A stretch of 53,375 bases of DNA from Chloroflexota bacterium (GCA_016875915.1 VGOM01000001.1:96178-149552), one strand, 5' to 3'. Counted from the stretch's first letter, positions 43,529 to 53,104 are shown. The notes: a model not told the origin generated them from the sequence alone. Translations and numbers: made by a program.

Positions 43529-43777
43529 ATGCTATTGTCCTGGCTGATGCCACGCCGCATGCCCCCGGGATCGCGCAGTCACCGAGACATCGCTGAGGCG
43601 ACGGGCCCTGCAGAGAGCCCGGTGATGGCGCCAGGGGAGTTCAGGGCCTATGCCGGATCTGGGGCCTTTCTAGCATGCTGCCTCCTGGCCTTTGTCCTCC
43701 TCCCAGAGAATGGCTTGTTTGGGCTCTTCTTCCTGCCGGCGGTCCTGGGGCTGTGCCTGGCCGTGACCGCACGCTGA
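43529..43777 (+). CDS. Possible small membrane protein
   Basis: An 82-aa frame with a polar first half and two hydrophobic segments (SGAFLACCLLAFVLL and LFGLFFLPAVLGLCLAV). The ATG at 43529 has no ribosome-binding site; an internal ATG at 43625 would still contain both helices. It fits the gap between msrA and the FmdB-like gene. The call could be wrong. Confidence 0.35.
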   Translation: MLLSWLMPRRMPPGSRSHRDIAEATGPAESPVMAPGEFRAYAGSGAFLACCLLAFVLLPENGLFGLFFLPAVLGLCLAVTAR

Positions 43778-43844
43778 GCCCCACCCCTAGTCATGTTCCT
43801 GTGGTCGACAAGCCTCCCGTATGTTCCAGGATGCAGTTGCGTGA

Positions 43845-43850
43845 TATAAT
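43845..43850 (+). promoter_or_regulatory. Extended -10 promoter for the FmdB-like gene
   Basis: TGATATAAT forms an extended -10 with a perfect TATAAT; it sits in the palindrome GATATAATATC. No good -35 is seen, as is usual for extended -10 promoters. Confidence 0.5.
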
Positions 43851-43895
43851 ATCGCAAAGGATGCAGCGCTAGCCTGATTCGGGAGGTTGTGTCAT

Positions 43896-44171
43896 ATGGC
43901 CATCTACGAATACCTCTGTCCGAAGTGCCAACGGGAGTTCGAGTTGAGGCGACCCATAGGCGAAGCTGACCGTCCCGCCAAGTGCCCCAAGTGCGGCTCG
44001 AGGGCTCTGAAGCTGATCTCAGGCTTCGCCTCCAAGACGGGCGACTCCATACAGCCACCCGGCCAGCCGTTCAGGAACGCGGCGGCCGTCGCGGCTTCTT
44101 CGGGCACAGGCAGAGGCAAGGCCGCCAGGCCTGTTGCCAGGCGCCGCAGCAAGGCGCGCACCCGGAAGTAG
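43896..44171 (+). CDS. FmdB-type zinc-ribbon protein
   Basis: A 91-aa protein with the N-terminal single zinc ribbon MAIYEYLCPKCQREFE and CPKCGSRAL, the usual pattern of the FmdB family of small putative regulators. The C-terminal 30 residues are Arg/Lys/Ala-rich, which suggests nucleic-acid contact. GGGAGG lies 12 nt before the ATG at 43896. The role of the family is not settled. Confidence 0.88.
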   Translation: MAIYEYLCPKCQREFELRRPIGEADRPAKCPKCGSRALKLISGFASKTGDSIQPPGQPFRNAAAVAASSGTGRGKAARPVARRRSKARTRK

Positions 44172-44417
44172 ACGCTACCTCGTGTCCCGGGAACAGCCGC
44201 GGTCCCGTTCACCGGCGTCGCGGCCTGCTTTACCTGCAATTCGGTGTCGGTCCCATCATAGGCTGCCTCGTGGAGCCCTCGCCCCGCCATTCCTTCACAA
44301 TCTGTGAGTTCTGAGACGTATTTGTGAGGTGCGGCGCGGTGGTCGAGACGCGGATGTCAGGGCCCTGCCCTAGACTCATGTCGGTACACCCGCTTCGTTA
44401 TGGGACAGGACAGCAGC

Positions 44418-46808
44418 ATGCCCGGGCGGACGAGGATACTGGCCCTTGTGGCCATTGTGTCCTGCTGCCTTCTCAGCCTTCCGCTGGCCGCCCCCCTTCC
44501 CCTTCTGGCCGCCGTCAGCCCGGATGGCTGGGGCTCCCAGAGCAGCGGCACCGTCGCTACGCTTCGTGACGTCTGGGGCACCTCCGGCAGCGATATGTAC
44601 GCCTGCGGGGCGGACGGCACTATCCTCCACTACGACGGCATCTCCTGGGGTTCCCAGAGCAGCGGCACCGCCAACGATCTCTATGGCCTCTGGGGGGCCT
44701 CGGTCGATGACATCTTCGCCGTGGGCGAGAACGGCATCGTCATTCACTACGACGGGTTGTCCTGGAATCCCATGAGCAAGCCGCCCACCGGCCACCTCAA
44801 TGGGGTCTGGGGCAGCGCGCCGGACAACGCTATTGCCGTGGGCAACGGTGGCGTCATACTGAGGTACGATGGCGTAGTCTGGAGCACCATGACCAGCGGC
44901 ACTGCCACTCACCTCGCCAGCGTCTGGGGCAGCGCTGCCGACGATGTCTTCGCCGCGGGGAACAACGGCCTCGTCCTGAGATACGATGGCATGGCCTGGA
45001 CGGAGGTGGCATCGGGCCACCCCAACGTGGCCGGCGTCTGGGGCAGCGCGTCTGACGACGTCTTCGCTGTGGGCAACGGGGGCACTGCCATCCACTACGA
45101 TGGCACCCTCCCGTGGACCGAGATGGCGGACACGGGCACTGCGGAGAACCTCTATGGCGTCTGGGGGACGTCCTCCGTCGATGTCTTTGCCGTGGGGAAT
45201 GCCGGGACCATCCTCCACTATGACGGTGCTTCCTGGACGCTCATGGCCAGCGGCACCGGCAGCGATCTGCTCGGTGTCTGCGGCGTCGGGCCTATGAATG
45301 TCTTCGTGGCAGGCCAGGGGGGGACTATCCTCCACTACCAGGACCTTGCCCCGATCATCACTTCGGTGGCTCCAGCCCAAGGCAATCAGGGAGAGACCCT
45401 CTCCGTGGCGCTCACAGGCGCTAAACTGGATGGGGCCACGGCTATCGATTTCGGAGCCGGGATAGCGGTCAACAGCTACACTGTGGCCAGTTCGCTGATA
45501 ACCGCCTCCATCACTATCGCTGCTGATGCTGTCACCGGATCCAGGGACGTTCTGGTCACCAGCGCCGACGGCACCGGCATGCTTGCCGGAGGCTTCAACA
45601 TCCCCCACGCCGTGATCACGGGCGCAAGCCCCGGTTCCGGCGATCAGGGACAGACTCTGGACGTGGTCATCACCGGCACCAACCTGGGTGGAACCACGGC
45701 GGTCACATTCGGCAACGGCATCACCACCACCGGGTTCGTGGTGGAGAGCCCCGGCCGCATCGCCGCGTCGATCGCCATCGCCGCTTCGGCTGCCAGCGGG
45801 CCGAGGGACGTCTCCGTCATCACCCCCGGCAGCACGCGGACTCTCTCCTCAGGCTTCTCCGTAGCCGGCCCGGTGGTCACAGCGGTTGCCCCGATCACGG
45901 GGACTCAGGGGCAGGCACTGGTCCTGACCATCACCGGCGCCAATCTCCACGGCGCCACCGGCATATCACTTGGCGAGGGCATTGACATCACGGGCTTCGT
46001 AGTGGACAGCCCGGATCAGATCAGCGTCCAGATCAGCATTTCCAGCGACGCCACCCCCGGGTCGCGGGCCGTGTCCGTGACCTTCTCCGGTGAGAGCGCG
46101 TCATTGAACGATGCTTTCAATGTGCTGGCGGCCTCCGAACTGACCGTTGTCGATCCCGGCTCCGGCAGGCAGGGCGACACCCTGGATGTTGTCATCTCCG
46201 GGTCTCATCTGGACGGGACCACCTCCGTTAGCTTCGGCGCCGGGATAGATGCCCTGGGGATAGGCATCAACAGCTTCAGGGTGGACGGCCCCACCCGGCT
46301 GACCGTCAACATCTCCATCGACATGAACGCTGGCCTGGGACCCCGGGATGTCCTTGTGGTCACGCCCCTTGGGGTGGCCACTCTGGAGGATGGGTTCACC
46401 GTGGAGCGGGCGGCCCCGTCAATATCCTCGATTGAACCCGAAGGGGCCCCTCAGGGGGCCACTCTGAACGTCCTGATACACGGCGCCAATCTGATCGGCA
46501 CCCAGTCGGTCAGCTTCGGCCCCGGCGTCACCGTGAACAGCTTCACTCCCATCGGCTTCACCACCATGCGGGTCAACATCACCATCGCCAGCGATGCTGA
46601 GACCGGCCCCAGAGATGCCTCCGCCGCCAATCAGACGGCAACTTTCACCCTGTCTGATGCTTTCACCATCGAGGAAGCGTCAGGGGCGCAGGTCTCTCTG
46701 TGGGTCTTCGTCGCCTCTGGCGTGGGCGCTGCACTCCTCGCCCTGCTCTTCATCCTGGCCTTCACGCGCAGGAGGGGCAAGTCCCAGAAGCAGGCCTCAA
46801 CGGCATAG
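44418..46808 (+). CDS. Exported seven-bladed propeller + IPT/TIG repeat protein with C-terminal membrane anchor
   Basis: A 796-aa surface protein. A signal peptide covers about 1-32 (RTRILALVAIVSCCLL core). Seven ~40-residue repeats follow, with the pattern VWG..DDVFAVG..G.I.HYDG..W, which should close into a seven-bladed beta-propeller (about 33-315). Five IPT/TIG-like immunoglobulin domains of ~85 residues follow (about 318-755), each with G-x-Q-G-x-T-L at the start and GPRDV near the end. A transmembrane helix near 758-781 and an RRRGKSQK stop-transfer tail anchor it, so the repeats face outward. The ATG at 44418 is preferred over 44400. Ligand unknown; adhesion or surface sensing is an inference. 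Confidence 0.88.
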   Translation: MPGRTRILALVAIVSCCLLSLPLAAPLPLLAAVSPDGWGSQSSGTVATLRDVWGTSGSDMYACGADGTILHYDGISWGSQSSGTANDLYGLWGASVDDIFAVGENGIVIHYDGLSWNPMSKPPTGHLNGVWGSAPDNAIAVGNGGVILRYDGVVWSTMTSGTATHLASVWGSAADDVFAAGNNGLVLRYDGMAWTEVASGHPNVAGVWGSASDDVFAVGNGGTAIHYDGTLPWTEMADTGTAENLYGVWGTSSVDVFAVGNAGTILHYDGASWTLMASGTGSDLLGVCGVGPMNVFVAGQGGTILHYQDLAPIITSVAPAQGNQGETLSVALTGAKLDGATAIDFGAGIAVNSYTVASSLITASITIAADAVTGSRDVLVTSADGTGMLAGGFNIPHAVITGASPGSGDQGQTLDVVITGTNLGGTTAVTFGNGITTTGFVVESPGRIAASIAIAASAASGPRDVSVITPGSTRTLSSGFSVAGPVVTAVAPITGTQGQALVLTITGANLHGATGISLGEGIDITGFVVDSPDQISVQISISSDATPGSRAVSVTFSGESASLNDAFNVLAASELTVVDPGSGRQGDTLDVVISGSHLDGTTSVSFGAGIDALGIGINSFRVDGPTRLTVNISIDMNAGLGPRDVLVVTPLGVATLEDGFTVERAAPSISSIEPEGAPQGATLNVLIHGANLIGTQSVSFGPGVTVNSFTPIGFTTMRVNITIASDAETGPRDASAANQTATFTLSDAFTIEEASGAQVSLWVFVASGVGAALLALLFILAFTRRRGKSQKQASTA

Positions 46809-46855
46809 TCTGGGGCGGTATCGCCGCCGGTCGGCCTGACAAGGCGTGCCGCTCT

Positions 46856-47782
46856 TCAGCGGGGCCTGACGACAATTATGGGACAGCCCGTCCCCAGCAG
46901 GACCTTCTCGGCAACGCTGCCGAAGGCCCATCGGCTGAGACCGGAGCGTCCGTGGGTGGCCATGACAATGAGACTGAACCCGTCCTTGCTGCAGTAGTCG
47001 ACTATCTCCTGGGCGGGTTTGCCCACTAGCGCCTCTGATCGGGCGTTGAGACCGGCATCCTTCAGCCTCTTCTCGGCGGTGGCTAGGTACTGCTCTGCCC
47101 CCCGCTTGCGCCTGGCCGTCTCTTCCTTCACGTGTTCCTCCCAGGTGAGGGCCATGGAAGCCGGGTAGTCCGACTGGAGCTCCGGAGGCTCGCTGACCTG
47201 GAGCAGCACCACCTCTGAGCCGTCCGGGCCCTTCTGCCTGGCCAGGGCTTCCACGTGAGGCAGGACCGACTCGGCCACCTTGGAGCCATCGAGCGGAACC
47301 ACCAGCCTCCTCCTGGGCCACCTGTCATAGGGGGTCTCGCCGGATGTGCCCGAACGGACGAGCAGGACGGGAAGCTTCGATGCCCGGAGCACCTTGTCGG
47401 CCACGCTCCCCAGTACCCATCGCTTCATCCCGGAGCGGCCATGGGTGGCCATCAGGATCAGGTCGATCTTGTTCTCGTCCGCGTAGCGCAGTATCTCCTC
47501 GGCGGGGTAGCCCACGCTCACCCTGCCGTTGACCTGCACTGCCTTGCCCTTGGAGGGACCGCCCACGCTTGCCCGGACCGCTGCTGTCTGGGTCTTCACC
47601 TGCTCCGCCAAACGTTCCACATAGGAGCGATGCATGGGCAGCACCTGGTACTCCTCTTTGGTGCAGACGTAGAGAAGGCTCACCTCCAGGTCCAGCCTCC
47701 CCGCGAGTTCCTTCGCGTAGACCAGGACCCTCTCGGCTGGCTCGGACCCATCCAGCGGCACCAACATTCTCTGGTACGTCAC
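46856..47782 (-). CDS. Double UspA-domain universal stress protein
   Basis: A 308-aa protein with two consecutive Usp domains. Each has a VPLDGS start and the ATP-binding signature G-x2-G-x9-G-S, in ATHGRSGMKRWVLGS and ATHGRSGLSRWAFGS, so both halves may bind ATP. The start is GTG at 47782, because GGAGG lies 8 nt upstream and the product then begins MTYQRMLVPLDGSE. A start at 47845 would overlap the NYN gene. It is convergent with the propeller-protein gene, 47 nt away. Confidence 0.92.
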   Translation of the reverse strand: MTYQRMLVPLDGSEPAERVLVYAKELAGRLDLEVSLLYVCTKEEYQVLPMHRSYVERLAEQVKTQTAAVRASVGGPSKGKAVQVNGRVSVGYPAEEILRYADENKIDLILMATHGRSGMKRWVLGSVADKVLRASKLPVLLVRSGTSGETPYDRWPRRRLVVPLDGSKVAESVLPHVEALARQKGPDGSEVVLLQVSEPPELQSDYPASMALTWEEHVKEETARRKRGAEQYLATAEKRLKDAGLNARSEALVGKPAQEIVDYCSKDGFSLIVMATHGRSGLSRWAFGSVAEKVLLGTGCPIIVVRPR

Positions 47783-47822
47783 TCTCGGCACCTCCGACTG
47801 CGAATCATGTTCCGGTCGCTCC

Positions 47823-48467
47823 TCAGGCTTCCTGCGGCTCCACACTGTTGCCTGTGCTTTCGGGCGCCGCGTTGTTGGGCGCGGCAGCGGCCGCCTTCTG
47901 GTCGCCGCGTCTCATGGCGGACCTCGGCCGGCGTGTCCGCCTCTTCTTCCCTCGCCAGAGCCCCCGGAAGAAGTCGTGGTCCAGGGCAATGCTCTTGTCG
48001 GCCACCTCCAGAAGGTTGCGGGAGACATTGCTTCCGAAGTAGGCCACTTCGACATGACGCCCCATGTTCTTCACCGCCTGCAGAGCGTAGGTGAAATCCC
48101 CATCCCCGCTGACCAGCACCGCTACGTCATACAGGTTGCTCCAGGCATAGTTGAGGAGATCGGTCCCCAGCATAATGTCGACGCCCTTTTCCACCGGCAC
48201 TCCCTGGAGCAGCTTGGTGCTGCCCAGGCGGACCTCTAGATACGGGGTCTTGCGCAGGGTATCGAGGAACTCCTGCTGTTCACGGTGGGACTCGGGGCGC
48301 TGCAGCGGATCCTGGACGACATTGTAGTAGTAGGTGCGGAACAGGGGACGCCCTGCACAGAGCTTGCTGGTGAACTCGGCGAAGTTCAGGTCCACCCGCT
48401 GCGAGTTGTCCCGCAGGGCGTGATAGAGATTGCTGCCGTCAATGAATATGGCCACCCGTTCAGTCAT
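47823..48467 (-). CDS. NYN-domain nuclease (LabA/DUF88 family)
   Basis: A 214-aa protein of the PIN-like NYN nuclease family. The acidic residues that bind the catalytic metal are present in FIDGSNLYH, EKGVDIMLGTDLL and SGDGDF. The C-terminal tail is basic and Ala/Pro-rich. GGGAGG lies 9 nt before the ATG. RNA cleavage is the expected activity; the target is unknown. It is followed by the Usp gene after 40 nt, so they may share a transcript. Confidence 0.9.
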   Translation of the reverse strand: MTERVAIFIDGSNLYHALRDNSQRVDLNFAEFTSKLCAGRPLFRTYYYNVVQDPLQRPESHREQQEFLDTLRKTPYLEVRLGSTKLLQGVPVEKGVDIMLGTDLLNYAWSNLYDVAVLVSGDGDFTYALQAVKNMGRHVEVAYFGSNVSRNLLEVADKSIALDHDFFRGLWRGKKRRTRRPRSAMRRGDQKAAAAAPNNAAPESTGNSVEPQEA

Positions 48468-48523
48468 GTTCTGTCCTCCCGCCTGCGATCGTCAACCAGG
48501 TCAGCCTTCCTGCCTGAGCACAT

Positions 48524-48552
48524 ATTATACATCAGCCGAAGCTTTCTGCCCA
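48524..48552 (-). promoter_or_regulatory. Promoter for the NYN-usp pair
   Basis: On the minus strand TGGGCA (48547-48552, four of six) and perfect TATAAT (48524-48529) are 17 nt apart; the leader is about 50 nt. Confidence 0.65.
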
Positions 48553-48562
48553 TTGGCCCCAC

Positions 48563-48591
48563 TTGACGGCCCGCCGATTGCGGACTACCAT
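48563..48591 (+). promoter_or_regulatory. Promoter for the plsY-like-glycosyltransferase pair
   Basis: TTGACG (48563-48568, five of six) and TACCAT (48586-48591, four of six) are 17 nt apart, back to back with the promoter of the NYN gene. Confidence 0.6.
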
Positions 48592-48638
48592 ATGCCTCGC
48601 AAGACGATGTATCAGGGTCTGGATTCTCGGAGGTCAGC

Positions 48639-49271
48639 ATGGACAGCCCTTTGGTGCTCGCAGGCGTTGTAGTCATCGGCTATCTCATCGGCAGTGTTCC
48701 CACGGCCAACATCATGATGCACCTCTTTCGACACGAGGACCTCCGCCGGGTGGGCACGGGCAACGTCACCTCCACCGCGGTCTGGATCCACGCCGGCAGG
48801 CGGGCGGGCATCCTCTCCCTGCTGGGAGAGATACTGAAGACCTTCCTCTGCCTCTTCTTGGCCTATCTGCTGGCGGACCAGCTGTGGGCCTACCTGGTCA
48901 TGCTCGTCTCCGCCGTCGTTGGCCAGATCTGGAGCGTCTGGCTCAGGGGCGCTGGCGGCAGGGGGCAGACCATGTTCGTCACCGGGTTCCTGGTCCTCTG
49001 CCCTGTTCCGTTCCTGGTGGCGGTGCTCTGTTTCGCCGGCGCGCTCTTCGCCACCAGGCGCTTCAATCTGAGCAATCAGATCTTCCATCTGGTGACGCCC
49101 CTGACGCTGCTGCTGGCCCTCTTCATCAACCCCCTGCCCTTTGGGCTGGACTATCATTCCTGGGCCTATGCCGTCGTCGGCCTCATCTTCTGCGGACTGT
49201 TCTTCTTGAAACACCGGACGGAACGTGACGACATAATACAGACTCAGGCTTGGGGAAGCTACAGCCGGTAG
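48639..49271 (+). CDS. PlsY-like glycerol-3-phosphate acyltransferase
   Basis: A 210-aa membrane protein with about five transmembrane helices. PlsY motifs are recognisable but divergent: GSVPTANIM for motif 1 and VGTGNVTST for the glycerol-phosphate loop, then GGRGQT in place of GGKGVAT. PlsY makes lysophosphatidate from acyl phosphate. The Lys-to-Arg change and other differences mean a related acyl transfer is possible. GGAGGT lies 5 nt before the ATG. A glycosyltransferase gene follows 13 nt downstream, suggesting lipid or glycolipid synthesis. Confidence 0.78.
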   Translation: MDSPLVLAGVVVIGYLIGSVPTANIMMHLFRHEDLRRVGTGNVTSTAVWIHAGRRAGILSLLGEILKTFLCLFLAYLLADQLWAYLVMLVSAVVGQIWSVWLRGAGGRGQTMFVTGFLVLCPVPFLVAVLCFAGALFATRRFNLSNQIFHLVTPLTLLLALFINPLPFGLDYHSWAYAVVGLIFCGLFFLKHRTERDDIIQTQAWGSYSR

Positions 49272-49284
49272 GGGTTGGCCGGAG

Positions 49285-50442
49285 ATGTGGCACATCTATC
49301 TGATCACCGTCACCCTCTGCCTGTCCGCCTTCATGCTCAACCTCGTCCTGAATATGAGGGCCCTCCACCGGCTGGGCCGGGGGAAGGCCGGGTTGCCGGA
49401 CCCGGCGCCGCTCATCTCCATCCTGGTGCCTGCCCGGAATGAAGAGAAGGACATTGTCCCCTGCCTGGAGTCGCTGAGAAGGCAAGACTACCCCAACTAC
49501 GAGATTCTGGTTCTGGATGACGGCTCGAGCGATAGTACTGCCGCCCTGGTGGCGGAGATTGCCGCCAGGGATCACAGAGTCAGGTTGCTGGAGGGCCAGC
49601 CTCTGCCGAAAGGCTGGGCCGGGAAGCCCTTTGCCTGCCACCAGCTTGCCTCCCAGGCCAGAGGCTCCTGGCTCCTCTTCACCGATGCCGATACCACCCA
49701 TGCGCCGTCCATGTTGCGCAGTGCTCTGACCTATGCCCGGGACCACGACCTGTCCCTCCTCTCGGGGTTGCCTCTGCAGAACACGGTCTCACTGTCGCAG
49801 AGGGTGGTCATCCCCACCTTCTACTTCGCCATCCTCAGTCTGTTCCCCCTGTGGTGGCTCCAGGGCTCCCGCGTGCCCAAGCCCGGGCTGTCCATCGGGC
49901 AGTTCCTCTTCGTCTCCGCGCGGGACTACCGGGAGGTCGGGGGGCATGAGGCGGTGAAGTCGCGCATCCTGGAGGACGTCTGGCTGGGCTTTGCCATGGT
50001 TCGCCGCGGCAAGAGGCAGGCAGTGGTGGACCTCTCAGAAGTGGTCACCTGCCGGATGTACGAGGGTCTGAGGGAGCTGTGGGAGGGATTCAGCAAGTGG
50101 ACCTACTCCTTCGCTTCCCTATCGCTCTGGCTGCCCATCCTGATCATACTGGCGGGGACTAGCCTCTTTCTGGCCCCCTTCGCGCTGCTGGCCTGGCACT
50201 ACGCCCCCTTCGTCGGCGACCTGGACTGGTCCCTGATCATTGTTGTCCAGGTGCTTATCATCCTGCTCATGCGCCTGCTGGTTGACCACCGCTTCGGCCA
50301 CTCCGGCGTCTACTCCCTGTCCCATCCGGCCAGTGTCTCCTTCATCCTGCTTTCCTGCGCCTACGGCAGCGTCAAACGCCTCACCGGCCACGGGGTTCAC
50401 TGGAAGGAGCGGCTCTACGGATCCCAGTCCGGGGTGCGGTAG
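49285..50442 (+). CDS. Family 2 glycosyltransferase, membrane-bound
   Basis: A 385-aa processive-type GT2 with an N-terminal transmembrane helix, a GT-A domain and three or more C-terminal helices. It shows VPARNEEKDI, LDDGSSDST, the metal DxD in FTDADTT, and ILEDVWLG. It resembles CrtQ-type enzymes that glycosylate carotenoids or other lipids. The partner PlsY-like gene makes lipid a likely acceptor. There is AGGGG about 10 nt before the ATG. The exact sugar and acceptor are unknown. Confidence 0.85.
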   Translation: MWHIYLITVTLCLSAFMLNLVLNMRALHRLGRGKAGLPDPAPLISILVPARNEEKDIVPCLESLRRQDYPNYEILVLDDGSSDSTAALVAEIAARDHRVRLLEGQPLPKGWAGKPFACHQLASQARGSWLLFTDADTTHAPSMLRSALTYARDHDLSLLSGLPLQNTVSLSQRVVIPTFYFAILSLFPLWWLQGSRVPKPGLSIGQFLFVSARDYREVGGHEAVKSRILEDVWLGFAMVRRGKRQAVVDLSEVVTCRMYEGLRELWEGFSKWTYSFASLSLWLPILIILAGTSLFLAPFALLAWHYAPFVGDLDWSLIIVVQVLIILLMRLLVDHRFGHSGVYSLSHPASVSFILLSCAYGSVKRLTGHGVHWKERLYGSQSGVR

Positions 50443-50512
50443 GCTCCCGAGGGCTGCCGCTGTCAGTTGCCAGGATCCCGGCGAAGCTCTCAGCGTTGAT
50501 GGCCCTGATGCC

Positions 50513-53104
50513 CTATGAGTCCTCGGCCTTTTTGTGCAGCTCGTAGAGCTTGTTCAGGGCCTCCAGCGGGCTTAGCGAGTCCGGGTCAAGCTGGCGCAGC
50601 TCGTCGATCAGCGGCGGCCTCCGGCCGAAGAGAGGGATCTGCTCGGGAACGGGCTGGGGCGCCCGCGCCCGGGGCCCCCGCCGCCCCGACGGTGTCTGGG
50701 GATGGCGGCCGTTCTCAAGCTCGGCCAGCACCTCCCCTGCCCGGCGCAGCACCGACCTGGGCAACCCGGCGAGCTGGGCCACGTGGATGCCGTAGCTCCT
50801 GTCGGCCCCGCCGGGGATGACCTTGCGCAGGAAGACCACCTTGCCTCCCTCCTCAGCTACCGCCACGTTGCAGTTCTTCACCCGCGGCAGGTACCCCGCC
50901 AGTTCCACCAGTTCATGGTAGTGGGTGGCGAAGAGGGTTTTGGCTCCCAGCCTGGGGTGGCTGTGGATATGCTCCACCACGGCGTGGGCGATGGACAGCC
51001 CATCGTAGGTACTGGTTCCCCGGCCGATCTCATCCAGGATGATCAGCGATCTGGACGTGGCGTTGTTCAGGATGTTGGCCGTCTCCACCATCTCGACCAT
51101 GAAGGTGGATTGCCCTGCTGCCAGGTCCTCCTGCGCCCCGATCCTGGTGAAGATCCTGTCCACCAGTCCGATGCTGGCCGAGTCCGCCGGCACGAAGCTG
51201 CCCATCTGGGCCAGCAGCACGATCAGGGCCACCTGACGCAGGTAGGTCGACTTGCCGGACATGTTCGGTCCGGTGAGGATGATGATCTGGCTGTCCTTGT
51301 TGCCCAGGTAGGTGTCGTTGGGTATGAAGCCATTGCCGTCGAGATAGCGTTCCACCACCGGATGACGTCCACCCTTGATTGTGATCACGTCGCCGTCATC
51401 CAGGCCGGGCCGGCAGTAGCCGTACCTCACGGCCACCTCCGCCAGAGAGGTGAATGCGTCGAGATGTGCCAGGGCATCGGCCACGGCCAGGATCTGCTCG
51501 CCCCAGCCGGCCACCTGCTGGCATACCTGGCGGAAGACGGCCGACTCCATTTCGGCCATCCTCTCCTGCGCGTTGAGGATCAGCGACTCATACTCCTTCA
51601 GGTCCACGGTGTAGAAGCGCTCCGCCGTCGTGAGCGTCTGCTTCCGGATGTAGTCCCCGGGCACGGAGTCGCGGTTGGCGTGGCTGACCTCGATGTAGTA
51701 GCCGAAGACCCTGTTGTAGCCCACCTTGAGGGACTTGATGCCCGTGCGCTCCTTCTCCTGCCGCTCCAGGTTGGCCAGATACTGCTTGGCCTCTCTGGAG
51801 GCGCTGCGCAGCTCGTCCAGTTCCGGTGAGAAGCCCGGCCTGACCGTGCCGCCCTGGTCCAGGCTCGCCGGCGGGTCATCGGCGATGGCCCGGGAGATCA
51901 GGGCCGCCACTTCGTCGCAGGCCTGGAGTCCGGTCAGCCACGATTCCGGCGCACCGGTCTCGGCAACGGCCGCCCTGATCTGGGGGATGACCGCCAGGTG
52001 CCGCCGCAGGGCCACCAACTCCTTGGGGTTGGCCTGACCGCCCCTGACCCTGTTGATCAGTCGCTCCAGGTCGCCGATGTGACGGAGCAGGGCGATGACG
52101 TTGCCCCGTACGATGTTGTGACCGCGAAACCTCTCGATGGACTCCTGCCGCTCCGTGAGCTGGGTCAGATCGAGGAGGGGATGACCCAGCCACCGCCTCA
52201 GCAGCCTTCCTCCCATGGGCGTCTGGGTCAGGCCGATCACGGAGAGCAGCGATCCGGCTGCAGTCCCCTGACGGCTGCCCTGGAAGAGCTCCAGATTGCG
52301 GCGCGTCTGGGCGTCCAGCAGCATGTACGCCTCAGTGGAGTAGGTCCTGAGCTGTGTCAGCAGTGGCAGAGCTCCCTTCTGGTTCTCCTGAAGGTAGCGG
52401 ATGATGGCCCCCGCGGCCCTGATGGCCAGAGGCAGATCGGCACAGCCGTAGCCCTCCAGAGTGGCCACCCCGAAGTGCTCCAGCAGGCTCTGGCGGGCCG
52501 TGTCCAGCTCGAACCAGTACTCATCCACCGGGGTCTGGATGCCCGGCAGCCCGGGCGCGGCTGGCTCACCTTCTTTGGGGATGAGTGTCTCCGCCGGCTG
52601 CAGCCTCTCCAGTTCCGGGGGCAGGCGCTCCAGGGAGATCTGAGCGGTGACGAATTCCGCCGTGGTGATATCGACGTAGGCCAGTCCGGCCATCTCGCCA
52701 TCGCTGATCACGCTGGCCAGGTAGTTGTTGGCATTGCCCTGGAGCAGGCTGGGCTCGACCACCGTGCCCGGCGTCACCACGCGGACCACATCCCTCTCCA
52801 CCAGTCCCTTGCCCGGAGGACTGAGCTGCTCACAGATGGCCACCTTATGGCCCCTGTTGATCAGCCGGGCCAGGTAGTTGTTCAGGGCATGGTGGGGAAT
52901 GCCCGCCATGGGGAATCGCTGTCCCTTGCCCATCTCCCGTGAGGTGAGGGTGATCTCCAGCAATCTGGAGACCAGCCGGGCGTCCTCATCGAAGGTCTCG
53001 TAGAAGTCGCCCAGGCGGAAGAGGACGATGGCTTCGGGGTATCTCTGCTTGATGCGCAGGTACTGCCGGCGGACGGGGGTCAAGCTGGCCTCGCTTTTTG
53101 CCAT
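50513..53104 (-). CDS. mutS: DNA mismatch repair protein MutS
   Basis: Recognises base mismatches and starts repair. The 863-aa protein has the mismatch-binding FRLGDFYETF (29-38, with the Phe-x-Glu contact in FYE), connector, lever and clamp domains, then the ATPase with Walker A GPNMSGKST near residue 615 and DEIGRGTSTYDG. A C-terminal part with a disordered Arg/Pro-rich linker completes it. TACAAT at 53105-53110 lies only a few bases before the ATG, so either a promoter lies elsewhere or the message is nearly leaderless. mutL is not in the window. Confidence 0.96.
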   Translation of the reverse strand: MAKSEASLTPVRRQYLRIKQRYPEAIVLFRLGDFYETFDEDARLVSRLLEITLTSREMGKGQRFPMAGIPHHALNNYLARLINRGHKVAICEQLSPPGKGLVERDVVRVVTPGTVVEPSLLQGNANNYLASVISDGEMAGLAYVDITTAEFVTAQISLERLPPELERLQPAETLIPKEGEPAAPGLPGIQTPVDEYWFELDTARQSLLEHFGVATLEGYGCADLPLAIRAAGAIIRYLQENQKGALPLLTQLRTYSTEAYMLLDAQTRRNLELFQGSRQGTAAGSLLSVIGLTQTPMGGRLLRRWLGHPLLDLTQLTERQESIERFRGHNIVRGNVIALLRHIGDLERLINRVRGGQANPKELVALRRHLAVIPQIRAAVAETGAPESWLTGLQACDEVAALISRAIADDPPASLDQGGTVRPGFSPELDELRSASREAKQYLANLERQEKERTGIKSLKVGYNRVFGYYIEVSHANRDSVPGDYIRKQTLTTAERFYTVDLKEYESLILNAQERMAEMESAVFRQVCQQVAGWGEQILAVADALAHLDAFTSLAEVAVRYGYCRPGLDDGDVITIKGGRHPVVERYLDGNGFIPNDTYLGNKDSQIIILTGPNMSGKSTYLRQVALIVLLAQMGSFVPADSASIGLVDRIFTRIGAQEDLAAGQSTFMVEMVETANILNNATSRSLIILDEIGRGTSTYDGLSIAHAVVEHIHSHPRLGAKTLFATHYHELVELAGYLPRVKNCNVAVAEEGGKVVFLRKVIPGGADRSYGIHVAQLAGLPRSVLRRAGEVLAELENGRHPQTPSGRRGPRARAPQPVPEQIPLFGRRPPLIDELRQLDPDSLSPLEALNKLYELHKKAEDS

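Noticed and set aside
44301-44313. TCACA-ATC-TGTGA inverted repeat upstream of the propeller gene as a Crp site
   Set aside because: The half-sites are in the reverse order to a Crp operator (TGTGA-N6-TCACA) and the spacing is 3 nt.
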